Shown: positions 8,849 to 17,476, numbered from the stretch's first letter. The stretch: DNA of 64,000 bases from CAZUMW01 sp964621615 (GCA_964621615.1 CAZUMW010000010.1:57592-121591); one strand, 5' to 3'. Notes: a model not told the origin generated them from the letters alone. Translations and numbers: made by a program.

Positions 8849-10768
8849 TTACGTTTCGCTTTTCGGAGTGGTATCAGGTGGGGTATCTTCTTCCTTCTCT
8901 TCCTCGTCGGCTTCAGGAGGTTCGTCTAATGACTGTTCCTGCTCTGCCGGTGTTTGAGCCGGTACATCCTCAGCTTCAGACGCGGAAGCTGCTGCCTCGG
9001 CTTCAGCGGCCTGTTCTTCCGGCTGCTGTTCGCGATCCCCCTGCTCCAGCACATCACCGATCCGGGCAGAGGACTGGCTCTCGCATTCCTGCTGATCCAT
9101 ATAGTCTTTAAGCTCCTGCTCTTCCTGAGCCTGAGCCAGCTCTTTCATGCTGAGTCCGATTTTGCGATTTCGCTTATCAATGCTTATAATAAGAACCTGA
9201 AGCTCCTCGCCCGACTGCACCGATTCCTTTATGTTTTTGCGCTTATCCTCGCTTATTTCGGACACGTGCACCAGCCCTTCGATGCCCTGCTCTATTTCAA
9301 GGAAAATGCCGAAATCCGTTACGTTTGTCACAACGCCCGTAACGACCTGGCCCCGTCGGTAATTGTCCGGAACATGCTCCCACGGGTCGGGTTCAAGATG
9401 CTTTATACCGAGGGAGAAGCGCTCGTTGTCTTTATCGATGCTGAGCACTACCGCCTTTACCATATCGCCTTTTTTATATATTTCTGCGGGGTGCTTTATC
9501 TTCTGGCTCCACGATATATCGGATATGTGTACCAGCCCGTCGATTCCTTCATCAAGACCGATAAAAATCCCAAAGTCGGTGATGTTTTTAATTTTTCCTT
9601 CCACAACCGTTCCCACGGGGTATTTTTCTTCGATAACCGTCCACGGATTCGGCTCAAGCTGTTTAATGCCCAGAGAAATACGTTTCTTCGGAACGTCCAT
9701 ATCAAGGACCACAACTTCAACCATATCCCCCATAGCCAGCAGCTGCGAGGGATGTTTGATTTTTTTTGTCCATGACATTTCCGAAACATGAATAAGCCCC
9801 TCGACCCCTTCTTCCAGCTCAACAAATGCACCGTAGTTGGTAATATTAACCACCTTGCCGGTAACGCGGCTTTCGATAGGATATTTCTCGGCAACGTGCT
9901 CCCAGGGATTCGGCTTGAGCTGCTTGTAGCCAAGCGCCACACGCTGATTTTCCTTATCGTAGCTGATAATCTTGACCTCGATGTCATCACCGATGGAAAA
10001 ATAATCATATGGTGAGGTAATGCGGCCCCAGGATATGTCGGTAACATGCAGCAGGCCGTCAACGCCGCCCAGATCAACGAATACACCGTAATCGGTAATA
10101 TTTTTAACGATTCCCGGCAGCACCGCACCGACCTCGAGCTTCGTGAGCGTTTCTTCCCGAAGCTTTTCGCGCTGCTTCTCGAGAATGGCCCGCCGCGAAA
10201 GTACAATGTTGCCGCGCTTTTTGCTCAGCTTCAGAATTTTGAACGGAAATGTCTTACCGATCAGCCCGTCAAGATCCCTGACAGGGTGGAGATCAATCTG
10301 CGATCCCGGCAAAAACGCTTTCAAGCCGATATCAACCGCAAGGCCGCCTTTGATACGTGAAACGATCTTCCCTTCAATAACACCGTTTTCCTCATAGACT
10401 CTGCTGACTTCCTCCCAGACCTTCATCCGGTCGGCTTTGTCCTTAGACAGCACCATGAGCCCTTCTTCGTCTTCCCACCCTTCCAAAAAGACATCTATTT
10501 CATCACCCTCTTTAACGGTGACCTCGTTTTCTTCATTTTTAAATTCGTCAATGGGGATCTCACCCTCTGATTTGCCCCCCACATCTACAACCACGTGATC
10601 GGAAGTCACTTTCACCACCGTGCCCCGGGTCACCTCATCCAGCTGCATCGTGCGGCCGCTGAGGTTCTGCTCAAGAAGCTGCTCGAAGCTTTCCATGTCC
10701 TGGCCTTCGCTGGAAGCTGAGGCCTCCTGGTTTTGCATTTCCTGCTGTGTCATTTCTGTGTGTTCCAT
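8849..10768 (-). CDS. rpsA: 30S ribosomal protein S1
   Basis: A 639-residue mRNA-binding ribosomal protein with six S1 (OB-fold) repeats. The last four carry the canonical core, for example NITDYGVFVDLGGVDGLLHV and NVTDFGIFLEIEQGIEGLVHV. The first two are the divergent ribosome-docking repeats. The start is taken at 10768 (MEHTEMTQQ, with GAGAGG upstream) instead of a GTG-type start further out at 10849. After the last repeat there is a tail of about 93 residues that is almost all Glu, Asp, Gln, Ala and Pro, longer and more acidic than the usual S1 tail. cmk is 29 bases upstream, the common cmk-rpsA arrangement. Confidence 0.96.
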   Translation of the reverse strand: MEHTEMTQQEMQNQEASASSEGQDMESFEQLLEQNLSGRTMQLDEVTRGTVVKVTSDHVVVDVGGKSEGEIPIDEFKNEENEVTVKEGDEIDVFLEGWEDEEGLMVLSKDKADRMKVWEEVSRVYEENGVIEGKIVSRIKGGLAVDIGLKAFLPGSQIDLHPVRDLDGLIGKTFPFKILKLSKKRGNIVLSRRAILEKQREKLREETLTKLEVGAVLPGIVKNITDYGVFVDLGGVDGLLHVTDISWGRITSPYDYFSIGDDIEVKIISYDKENQRVALGYKQLKPNPWEHVAEKYPIESRVTGKVVNITNYGAFVELEEGVEGLIHVSEMSWTKKIKHPSQLLAMGDMVEVVVLDMDVPKKRISLGIKQLEPNPWTVIEEKYPVGTVVEGKIKNITDFGIFIGLDEGIDGLVHISDISWSQKIKHPAEIYKKGDMVKAVVLSIDKDNERFSLGIKHLEPDPWEHVPDNYRRGQVVTGVVTNVTDFGIFLEIEQGIEGLVHVSEISEDKRKNIKESVQSGEELQVLIISIDKRNRKIGLSMKELAQAQEEQELKDYMDQQECESQSSARIGDVLEQGDREQQPEEQAAEAEAAASASEAEDVPAQTPAEQEQSLDEPPEADEEEKEEDTPPDTTPKSET

Positions 10769-10797
10769 TACGTTTCGGTCCTCTCTTTCTTTTTGAT

Positions 10798-11487
10798 TTA
10801 TGACAATGAAGAGCGCTTTTTCTGTATGTGTTTTAAAATACAGGTGCAAACGCCTTCAATTGACATCTCGCTGGTATCGACAATAACAGCATCCTCAGCA
10901 GGCTTAAGCGGTGAGTGCACCCGCGTGCTGTCATTTTTGTCACGATTTTGTATATCGTTAAATATATCATCATAACTAACTTTTATATTTTTTTCAAGAA
11001 GTTCTTTATACCGCCGCTGCGCTCTGATTGCGGGTCCGGCATCAAGAAAAAACTTGTACGCCGCCTGCGGGAAAATAACGGTTCCGGCATCTCTGCCATC
11101 AGCCACGATGCCTCCATTGTTCCCGATTTCCTGCTGCAGCCGCACCATCGCTTTCCTGACCGGCGCCACGGCGGAAACAGCAGAAGCCCGCATGCTGTTC
11201 TCGGGCGTGCGAATTTCCTCAGTAACATCCGCCTCGTTCACATAAACGCGCTGGATGTCCCCGTCTTTACTGAAAGAAATATGAATCCGCTCACACAATG
11301 CTCCCAGCGCCCCCTCATCGTGCGGCTCGATCCCCTCCCTGAAACTCGCAAGCGCCACCGCCCGGTACATTGCCCCTGTGTCCAGATAAACGTATCCAAG
11401 GCTGTCGGCGACGCGCCTGCCGACAGTGCTTTTGCCGGATCCGACAGGGCCGTCGATGGTTACAATATCTTTTTGTGCGGTGTACAT
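10798..11487 (-). CDS. cmk: Cytidylate kinase
   Basis: A 229-residue kinase that phosphorylates CMP and dCMP. The P-loop is DGPVGSGKST near residue 10, followed by YLDTGAMYRAVAL and the DGRDAGTVIFP substrate-binding segment, all diagnostic. I chose the ATG at 11487; the longer frame to 11529 would translate a run of heptamer repeats (11494-11520) and is unlikely. The start lacks a clean Shine-Dalgarno sequence because those repeats occupy its place. It is directly upstream of rpsA and probably co-transcribed with it. Confidence 0.94.
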   Translation of the reverse strand: MYTAQKDIVTIDGPVGSGKSTVGRRVADSLGYVYLDTGAMYRAVALASFREGIEPHDEGALGALCERIHISFSKDGDIQRVYVNEADVTEEIRTPENSMRASAVSAVAPVRKAMVRLQQEIGNNGGIVADGRDAGTVIFPQAAYKFFLDAGPAIRAQRRYKELLEKNIKVSYDDIFNDIQNRDKNDSTRVHSPLKPAEDAVIVDTSEMSIEGVCTCILKHIQKKRSSLS

Positions 11488-11493
11488 GTGAGG

Positions 11494-11520
11494 CTCTGAG
11501 TTCTGAGTTCTGAGTTCTGC
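11494..11520. repeat. Heptamer tandem repeat before cmk
   Basis: Four tandem copies of TTCTGAG (first copy CTCTGAG, last partial) lie seven bases upstream of the cmk start codon, where a ribosome-binding site is expected. A related array precedes the DUF362 gene at 17442-17476. Confidence 0.75.
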
Positions 11521-11580
11521 TAAAAGCACTAACCGTACAGACAGTGAATATCAAATGATTTTCACAACCGGATCGCTCGC

Positions 11581-11784
11581 AATTGAACTACCACCGGCTA
11601 CAAGCCGGTGGATTCAGTTTCCCCGACGTGTCGGGACTAAAGGAAAAACACATAACTACAAAAATTCTCCTGAGGGTAAGCACCCTATACGAACAGCACG
11701 TTCTGAGTCAATAATCATTCTTCGCCTATCGAAGATCCCGCTCTGCGGAGAAGGCGAGGGTTTTAAACCCCGAAGGAGACAATA
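11581..11784 (+). ncRNA. HEARO/omega-RNA-like structured element, copy 1
   Basis: About 204 bases that reappear, diverged, at 34519-34724. Visible hairpins: CCACCGGCT/AGCCGGTGG (11590-11610), CCCGAC/GTCGGG (11622-11635), GGGT/ACCC, and an outer CTTCGCC/GGCGAGG stem enclosing CCGC/GCGG. GGGT/ACCC and GAAGGAG follow at the 3' end. The 3' end resembles the ribosome-binding site of an iscB gene, but the ATG at 11785 opens only a six-codon frame. Fold, length and 3' end fit the HEARO RNA (the guide RNA of IscB nucleases) left without its protein gene. Assignment is by pattern recall and needs a covariance-model search. It lies between tyrA and cmk, antisense to both. Confidence 0.65.
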
Positions 11785-11801
11785 ATGCCAAATTTAAAAA
11801 A

Positions 11802-12662
11802 CTAAATTGAGCGCCTGGTATCACGCGAATTCTGAAAAAGCCGTTCGATGGCGCTCTCATCGTCTGCTTCAATCGCCTCGGAGAGCTCACTGAGCGCATC
11901 CTGCACATGTCTGATTGCATCAAGAACGTTGCCCCGGTTCATCAGGGCAATATCGCGCCACATTACCGGGTCGCTTGCTGCGATACGGGTAAAGTCCCTG
12001 AACCCTCCGGCCGAATAGCGGAGTATGCTGCTGTCAAACCCCTTCATATTAACGATTGCATTTACCAGCGAAAAAGCAACCATGTGCGGCAAATGACTTA
12101 TGGCTGCAAAAATGCGGTCGTGTTCAGAGGGCGACATTTTGACTACTTCCGCACCCAGGGATTGCCATAACCGCTCAAGGCGGGCAACGCTCTCTGCACT
12201 GCTGCTTTCCACAGGCGTGAGAACGCAGACGCGGTTTTCAAAAAGCCCGGCACATGAGGACTCGAAGCCGGAATTCTCTGTTCCGGCAATGGGGTGCCCC
12301 CCGATAAACACAACGCCTTCTGATGCACACGATTGAGCTGCGTCGACAATGGATGCCTTAACGCTTCCGACATCGGTAACAAGCGTACCTGCTGAAAGGT
12401 GCGGCATAAGATCTTCGACGATCGGCACAATAGCGCGGACCGGTGTTCCGATGATAACCAGATCGGCGCCTGTAAGGGTTTCGTCAAACCGGTCATGCCA
12501 GGAGTCGATAATTCCCATTTCGGCGGCCCCGGCAAGCCGTTCGGCATTTCGTCCGTAACCGGTAATATGTCCGGCAAGACCCCGCTCGCGCACATCCCGG
12601 GCTACGCACCCGCCTATCAGGCCGACGCCGACAATCGCTATGTTTTCAAACTGCTGCTTCAT
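11802..12662 (-). CDS. tyrA: Prephenate dehydrogenase
   Basis: A 286-residue NAD(P)-dependent enzyme converting prephenate to 4-hydroxyphenylpyruvate in tyrosine synthesis. It has the Rossmann motif VGVGLIGG at residues 11-18. GGHPIAGTENSGFE carries the substrate-binding His, and the helical C-terminal dimerization domain contains ISHLPHMVAFSLV. There is no fused chorismate mutase or ACT domain. Its ATG overlaps the hisC stop by four bases, indicating coupled translation. The next gene, cmk, is 314 bases away with the HEARO-like element in the gap; aroA, often found there in related genomes, is absent. Confidence 0.94.
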   Translation of the reverse strand: MKQQFENIAIVGVGLIGGCVARDVRERGLAGHITGYGRNAERLAGAAEMGIIDSWHDRFDETLTGADLVIIGTPVRAIVPIVEDLMPHLSAGTLVTDVGSVKASIVDAAQSCASEGVVFIGGHPIAGTENSGFESSCAGLFENRVCVLTPVESSSAESVARLERLWQSLGAEVVKMSPSEHDRIFAAISHLPHMVAFSLVNAIVNMKGFDSSILRYSAGGFRDFTRIAASDPVMWRDIALMNRGNVLDAIRHVQDALSELSEAIEADDESAIERLFQNSRDTRRSI

Positions 12663-13756
12663 GTATTTTCACTCATCGCGCTGCAAAGCTCATTCACAAA
12701 AATCCTGTTTTCTTCGGGCAGGCCTACGGTTATGCGAAGATAGCCGGTAAGCCCCTCCACATTCATGTATCGCACCATCACTCCACGGGCAAGAAGCCGG
12801 TCATGCACGGCTTTAGCATGGGGGCCGACATGCACTAAAACAAAATTAGCTTCTGTAGGGATGTAAGCAAGGGACATCTCATCAAATGCCCTGCATAAAT
12901 ACTGCCTGCCCTCGCGGTTGTTATCAAGCACTGCTTTCATGTGTGCGGTATCATCAAGCGCGGCACAGGCCGCCTTTTGTGCAAGCTCGTTTGCGTTAAA
13001 CGGCTCTCTCAGACGCTCCAGATAGCAGGTGAGGCGCTTCGGTCCCAGACCGTAGCCAAGGCGTACGCCCGCCAGCCCGTAGGCTTTTGAGAAGGTGCGC
13101 AGCACAATAATGTTTCTGTCACGCCGGATCCACTCCCGCGTATCCGGATATGATGGGCTCGTGACAAATTCCGCGTAGGCCTCGTCAACCACCACAACAA
13201 CCCCGGGTGGAACGCGCTCCATAAAACGGTTAAAGCTGTCTTTGGTAACAATGGTTCCCGTCGGATTGTTTGGGTTGCTGATAAAAACAACCTTTGTATC
13301 ATCGGCAATAAGCCCTGCCATGGCGTCTAGGTCATAGGCCCACGAGGCAAGCGGCGCCTCGATAACTCGCCCCCCAAAAACCCCTGACATTATTGCATAT
13401 AGAGAAAAGGTAGGCTTTGCAGTCACAACAGATTCGCCCGGACGCATAAACGTCATGATGATAAACTGCACAAGCTCGTTTGAGCCGTTGCCCAGAATAA
13501 TGCTCTCGTTGGGGAGTCCGTAGCGATTTGCCAGCTTCTGCCTGACATGGTATGCGCTGTTGTCCGGATAGCGGTGCACCCCCGCCGCCGCATCCCTGAC
13601 CGCCCTGACTGCTGCCGGCGACGGCCCGAGCGGGTTTTCGTTTGCATTGAGCTTCACTATGCGCTCAAGCCCGTATGTGCGCTTCAGCTCATCAAGCGGC
13701 ATGCCGGGAGGATACAGCGCCGCGTTTGCAATATAGTCTGGAACCAGCGGTTTCAT
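12659..13756 (-). CDS. hisC: Histidinol-phosphate aminotransferase (HisC family)
   Basis: A 365-residue PLP-dependent class I/II aminotransferase. Motifs: NANENPLGPSP near the N-terminus, FISNPNNPTG, and the PLP lysine in RTFSKAYGLAG. I chose the ATG at 13756, one base after the pheA stop, because the first 37 residues of the longer frame would lie inside pheA and are not family sequence. HisC-type enzymes also act on aromatic keto acids. Its place between pheA and tyrA suggests it may serve phenylalanine and tyrosine synthesis as well as histidine. It ends overlapping tyrA by four bases. Confidence 0.92.
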   Translation of the reverse strand: MKPLVPDYIANAALYPPGMPLDELKRTYGLERIVKLNANENPLGPSPAAVRAVRDAAAGVHRYPDNSAYHVRQKLANRYGLPNESIILGNGSNELVQFIIMTFMRPGESVVTAKPTFSLYAIMSGVFGGRVIEAPLASWAYDLDAMAGLIADDTKVVFISNPNNPTGTIVTKDSFNRFMERVPPGVVVVVDEAYAEFVTSPSYPDTREWIRRDRNIIVLRTFSKAYGLAGVRLGYGLGPKRLTCYLERLREPFNANELAQKAACAALDDTAHMKAVLDNNREGRQYLCRAFDEMSLAYIPTEANFVLVHVGPHAKAVHDRLLARGVMVRYMNVEGLTGYLRITVGLPEENRIFVNELCSAMSENT

Positions 13757-13757
13757 A

Positions 13758-14846
13758 TTATACGTCGTGACTTCGTGCGGGATAGGCCCCGAGGACTTTG
13801 ATAAACTGCGCGCTTTGCGAAACCACCTCAAGGGCCTGCTGAACATTTTTATCTTCTGTGTGACCATCGATATCGAGGAAGAAAATATATTCCCAGGGCT
13901 TGTTTCTGAAGGGGCGTGATTCTATTTTTCGAAGGTTTATGTCATGGTTTGCAAACGGCAGCAGCATGTCATGAAGAGCGCCCACTCCGTCTTTTATGGA
14001 AAACATCAGCGATGTTTTATCGTTGCCGGTCTTTCCTGGACTTACATGACCAATGACCCAGAACCGCGTATAATTATGCGCATTGTCTTCGATATTTCGC
14101 CGGCACACGGGCAGATTATAGCGCCTGCCAGCAAACTCGCTCGCAATTGCAGCAGAGTGCGGCTTTTCGCAGGCGGTTTTCGCTGCCATTGCCGTACTGA
14201 ATGTTTCCTTGAATTCCGCCTGAGGCAGATTCGACCGCAGCCAGCCGTAACACTGTGCCAGAGCCTGAGGGTGTGAGTAGACGACTTTTATTGCAGACAG
14301 GTCCTGCTCCATGGATAGCAGGCTCTGAGATATCTGCAGCACAACCTCTGCGCAGATCTGCAGCGGAGACTCGATAAACATATCAAGCGTCAGATTGACC
14401 ACGCCCTCAGTTGAGTTTTCTATGGGAACCACACCATAGTCGGCGCGCTCACGCTCAACCTCATCAAATATCTCGGGAACGCTTCTCGTTTCGGCAAAAT
14501 CCACTGAGCTGCCGAACTGCTGCATTGCCGCTATATGGGAAAATGTTGCTTCAGGACCAAGATAGGCGATATTCAGCTTTTTCTCCAGAGAAAGCGATGC
14601 GGATATGATCTCCCTGAAGATCGGGCGTATTGCCGCGGAGGGAAACGGCCCCTCGTTTTGGGACACAAGCCTTCTGTAAATAGCCTCCTCCCGCTCAAGC
14701 ACATGAAACCGGCCCTGCTCCCGCTCCTTTACCCTGCCGACCTCAAGCACCAGTGACGCCCGCTGATTGAGAAGCTCCAGAACCCGGTCATCAATATCGT
14801 CGATCTGAACGCGAAATGCCTCGAGCTGTGCTTTTTTGTCTTCCAT
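13758..14846 (-). CDS. pheA: Bifunctional chorismate mutase / prephenate dehydratase
   Basis: A 362-residue P-protein for phenylalanine synthesis. Residues 1-85 are an AroQ-type chorismate mutase (IDDIDDRVLELLNQRASL). Residues about 92-270 are the prephenate dehydratase with YLGPEATFSH, VPIENSTEG and the TRFWVIG segment carrying the catalytic Thr. Residues about 280-355 are an ACT domain with the ESRP motif that binds phenylalanine, so feedback inhibition is expected. It is the first gene of the aromatic unit (pheA-hisC-tyrA). An AT-rich region upstream could hold divergent promoters with the metallophosphoesterase gene. Confidence 0.96.
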   Translation of the reverse strand: MEDKKAQLEAFRVQIDDIDDRVLELLNQRASLVLEVGRVKEREQGRFHVLEREEAIYRRLVSQNEGPFPSAAIRPIFREIISASLSLEKKLNIAYLGPEATFSHIAAMQQFGSSVDFAETRSVPEIFDEVERERADYGVVPIENSTEGVVNLTLDMFIESPLQICAEVVLQISQSLLSMEQDLSAIKVVYSHPQALAQCYGWLRSNLPQAEFKETFSTAMAAKTACEKPHSAAIASEFAGRRYNLPVCRRNIEDNAHNYTRFWVIGHVSPGKTGNDKTSLMFSIKDGVGALHDMLLPFANHDINLRKIESRPFRNKPWEYIFFLDIDGHTEDKNVQQALEVVSQSAQFIKVLGAYPARSHDV

Positions 14847-14890
14847 AACGTGTCGCCTGAACTTTTGTATCGCATGTTAAGAGTTTTCTT

Positions 14891-14919
14891 TTTACAGCCG
14901 ATAAAATTCTATATACTAT
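14891..14919 (+). promoter_or_regulatory. Candidate sigma-70 promoter for the metallophosphoesterase gene
   Basis: TTTACA (14891-14896) and TACTAT (14914-14919) with a 17-base spacer. An overlapping TATAAT at 14917-14922 could also serve. The start codon follows about 30 bases after the expected transcription start. Confidence 0.4.
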
Positions 14920-14955
14920 AATAAATATTTACGTACAAATCAATATAACAATGCC

Positions 14956-15687
14956 ATGAGGATCGCTTTTATTGCAGACGTGCACGGAAATCTCGAAGCG
15001 CTGAGCGCCGTACGCAAATCGCTCAGCTCACAAAATCCTGACAGAATAATATTTCTGGGTGACATGGTCGGGTACGGCGCCAGCCCGAATGAGTGTATTG
15101 AGCTTATACGGTCAATAGCGCACGATGCGATCGCCGGCAACCACGACCGGGCGGCAGCCGGCGTATACAGCCCCGAAGGCTTCAATCCGAATGCGCGGGC
15201 AGCCATAGAGTGGACGCGCTCCCAGCTAACGCAGCCGCATAAAGAATACCTTGCATCGCTGCCGCTCAAAGGCCGGATAGCAGATGCGCTGTATGTGCAC
15301 GGGACTCCGCTGTATCCCGAGCTCTGGGAATATATTTTTACGGTATTCGATGCTTATGAGGTCTTTAATGAGTTTTCCGAGCAGCTGTGCTTTGTGGCTC
15401 ACTCGCACTATCCGATAGCATTTATCAGGGAGAGGGAAACCGGTTCCGTGGAGTCACAGAGCCCGCTCGCTATAGACCTCAAACACGGGTACCGGTATAT
15501 TATTAACAGCGGAAGCGTGGGGCAGCCGCGGGATGGAGATCCCCGGGCAAGCTATGGCATATACGACGTTACCCAAAAGCAATACCAGCTTATACGGGTT
15601 CAGTATCCCCTTACGTTCGCTCAGCAGAAAATCATCGAGGCGGGGCTGTCACCGATGCTGGCGCACCGGCTCGGCGTGGGAAGGTAG
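14956..15687 (+). CDS. Calcineurin-like metallophosphoesterase
   Basis: A 243-residue phosphoesterase of the YfcE/ApaH-like group. All metal-binding motifs are present: DVHGN near residue 8, GDMVGYG, GNHDRA, HGTP, AHSHYP and NSGSVGQPRDGDPRAS. Substrate cannot be read from the sequence; relatives hydrolyse phosphodiesters or dinucleoside tetraphosphates. The start codon has no clear Shine-Dalgarno sequence. The gene is convergent with the RRM gene, only three bases apart. Confidence 0.88.
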   Translation: MRIAFIADVHGNLEALSAVRKSLSSQNPDRIIFLGDMVGYGASPNECIELIRSIAHDAIAGNHDRAAAGVYSPEGFNPNARAAIEWTRSQLTQPHKEYLASLPLKGRIADALYVHGTPLYPELWEYIFTVFDAYEVFNEFSEQLCFVAHSHYPIAFIRERETGSVESQSPLAIDLKHGYRYIINSGSVGQPRDGDPRASYGIYDVTQKQYQLIRVQYPLTFAQQKIIEAGLSPMLAHRLGVGR

Positions 15688-15690
15688 CGG

Positions 15691-15984
15691 TCACTTTTTG
15701 CTGCGCCTGCCCCGGCGGGAAGAGCCCGGCTGCTTTGCGGGAGGCTTTGCAGCGCTGACGACAAGCTTCTTTCCGTCAAGCTCCACCCCCCTGCATATTT
15801 TTATCACCTCACGGCCTTCCTCCGCAGTAGACATCTCGACAAAGGCAAACCCTTTTGACCGGCCGGTTTCTTTATCACGTATGATCTGCGCTGAGACACA
15901 CGTGCCCAGATCCCCGAAGTTGTCCAGGAGGTCTTCTTCGGTGGTGTCATCAGAAATATTGCCTACATACAATTTTTTTGACAT
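15691..15984 (-). CDS. Single-RRM RNA-binding protein
   Basis: A 97-residue protein with one RRM. RNP2 is LYVGNI (residues 5-10) and RNP1 is KGFAFVEM. The domain is followed by a short basic tail ending SSRRGRRSKK. This matches the small glycine/arginine-tailed bacterial RRM proteins related to cyanobacterial Rbp, often linked to cold response; a role here is not shown. The start has AGGAGAG upstream. It lies in its own unit after a terminator. Confidence 0.9.
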   Translation of the reverse strand: MSKKLYVGNISDDTTEEDLLDNFGDLGTCVSAQIIRDKETGRSKGFAFVEMSTAEEGREVIKICRGVELDGKKLVVSAAKPPAKQPGSSRRGRRSKK

Positions 15985-16042
15985 TGGCGCTCTCCTGTCC
16001 CGGGGTTAACATGCCCTGCAGGCCGGCAAAACCTGTCGTGCA

Positions 16043-16086
16043 TAAAAAAATAAAAAGCCCTTAGACTATAGAAAATCCAAGGGCTT
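16043..16086 (-). terminator. Terminator after the DUF362 gene
   Basis: On the - strand AAGCCCTT pairs with AAGGGCTT across a 16-base loop, followed by a run of T residues. It lies between the DUF362 gene and the RRM gene. Confidence 0.75.
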
Positions 16087-16214
16087 CAGCTAAGCGCGGC
16101 AACGCGTTTGGTTTCTAATCTAATAATGTAGTGCCAATAAATTTCGACCTACTGTTTGAAGTACCCTATACCGGCTGTAAAGTCAAGGCAAATCCTGCTG
16201 TTTTCCCGCACGGT

Positions 16215-17438
16215 CTAAAAAAGCATCGATATCAGCCATGCTGCGATAAGCGCAAAAAGCATGCCGGCGCCGGCCAGCAGGGCCCCGCCGCGCGACAGAA
16301 ATAAATTCCTGAAAAAACTAAGCTCAAAATCAATGGCCTCATAGGGGCACAGCTCCGCACAGCAGTAGCACACAATACATTTGTCAGGCTTCCAGACCGG
16401 CACAGCCCCTTTTGTCTTGTCCTGCGGCGGCTCAATAGCTGAGCCCGGACAGTTTTTCCAGCAGGTGCCGCACAGCGTGCATTTTTCAGGGTCGAAGCGA
16501 ATAGCGGCTTTTGAAAGCGCTGCGCCCAGCCATCCGGCCAGAAAGCGGGGGATCGGCAAAGCGGTCAGCGAGGTATTTGCGCGCTTGAACGGCCGGGACA
16601 TGCTGTCAATGCTTCGGCCGGCGAAACTGACTGAATCCAGATCGGTTGTTCCCAGACCCTGCGCTTCTGCTTTTGCTAAGTACTTAACATCAGCTGCCGG
16701 CACATGTATCATCCTGCACACCGCCGTATCAAGAGCAACTCCGTCTCTTCCGGCAAGGATCACATCAAGCTTGACGACATCGCCGGCACCCGGCCCCTTT
16801 CCTTCCATGCAGTAATAGCCGTCCACCACGGTAAGCTGCGGCCGGGCAACAGAATAAATATCAACAAGTGCGCTGGAGAACTCATCGGCGTTCGGAAATC
16901 GCGCATGTGCAGACGGCTTGTTGGCGAGCGGCAGGAGTCCGAACATGTTTTTTATACAGCAGGTCAAATGCGTGAGCCCATGGGTTTTGATTTTAGGTAT
17001 ATTAATAATAATGTCTGCCTTTTCAAGAAGTGCCGATCCGGCAAATTGCTCAAGCACAAGTGGGCGCTCGACCGCATATATCCGCCGCTCGGTCTTCTCG
17101 AACGATACGGCAATCGCGCCCTCCTGCTCGCAGACATCGAGCACGCCGCTGACCTCAAAGCTCTTTTCTGTGGTTCCGGGCTTTATGCCCCCGCTCGAAT
17201 CGCAGACATAGATTGCAGCAGGCTCAAACTGCTTAACCCACTGGATGACAGCACGCACGACCGCAGGGTGCGTCGTTACAGCCCGCTCGGGAGGCTTTGC
17301 CGAAAGCAGATTCGGCTTGAGCAGAACGGTCATACCCTTTCTGCTCATCGCGTCCTGGGCCATAATACCCTCGAGGGCCTTAAAAACGGCCTCCCGCACA
17401 TCATCGTTGCTTATTTTCTCAATTGCAATTGTGTTCAT
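16215..17438 (-). CDS. DUF362 protein with C-terminal 2x[4Fe-4S] ferredoxin and membrane anchor
   Basis: A 407-residue protein. Residues 1-300 are a DUF362 domain (LLKPNLLSAKPPERAVTTHP, INIPKIKTHGLTHLT). Residues about 318-372 hold two ferredoxin motifs, CTLCGTCWKNCPG and CIVCYCCAELCPY, each with four cluster cysteines. A hydrophobic stretch at the C-terminus (about 382-405) looks like a membrane anchor. DUF362 proteins are widespread in anaerobes and of uncertain function; an electron-transfer role is suggested by the clusters. Five heptamer repeats lie directly upstream of the start. Confidence 0.88.
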   Translation of the reverse strand: MNTIAIEKISNDDVREAVFKALEGIMAQDAMSRKGMTVLLKPNLLSAKPPERAVTTHPAVVRAVIQWVKQFEPAAIYVCDSSGGIKPGTTEKSFEVSGVLDVCEQEGAIAVSFEKTERRIYAVERPLVLEQFAGSALLEKADIIINIPKIKTHGLTHLTCCIKNMFGLLPLANKPSAHARFPNADEFSSALVDIYSVARPQLTVVDGYYCMEGKGPGAGDVVKLDVILAGRDGVALDTAVCRMIHVPAADVKYLAKAEAQGLGTTDLDSVSFAGRSIDSMSRPFKRANTSLTALPIPRFLAGWLGAALSKAAIRFDPEKCTLCGTCWKNCPGSAIEPPQDKTKGAVPVWKPDKCIVCYCCAELCPYEAIDFELSFFRNLFLSRGGALLAGAGMLFALIAAWLISMLF

Positions 17439-17441
17439 GTG

Positions 17442-17476
17442 TTCTGTCTTCTGTCTTCTGATTTCTGATTTCTGAT
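17442..17476. repeat. Heptamer tandem repeat before the DUF362 gene
   Basis: Five tandem heptamers, two TTCTGTC and three TTCTGAT, beginning four bases upstream of the start codon. They resemble the TTCTGAG array upstream of cmk in sequence, period and position. Confidence 0.75.

Noticed and set aside
11785..11805. iscB start codon after HEARO copy 1
   Set aside because: The frame ends after six codons and no IscB motif (RuvC or HNH) is found in any frame nearby, so no nuclease gene was called.
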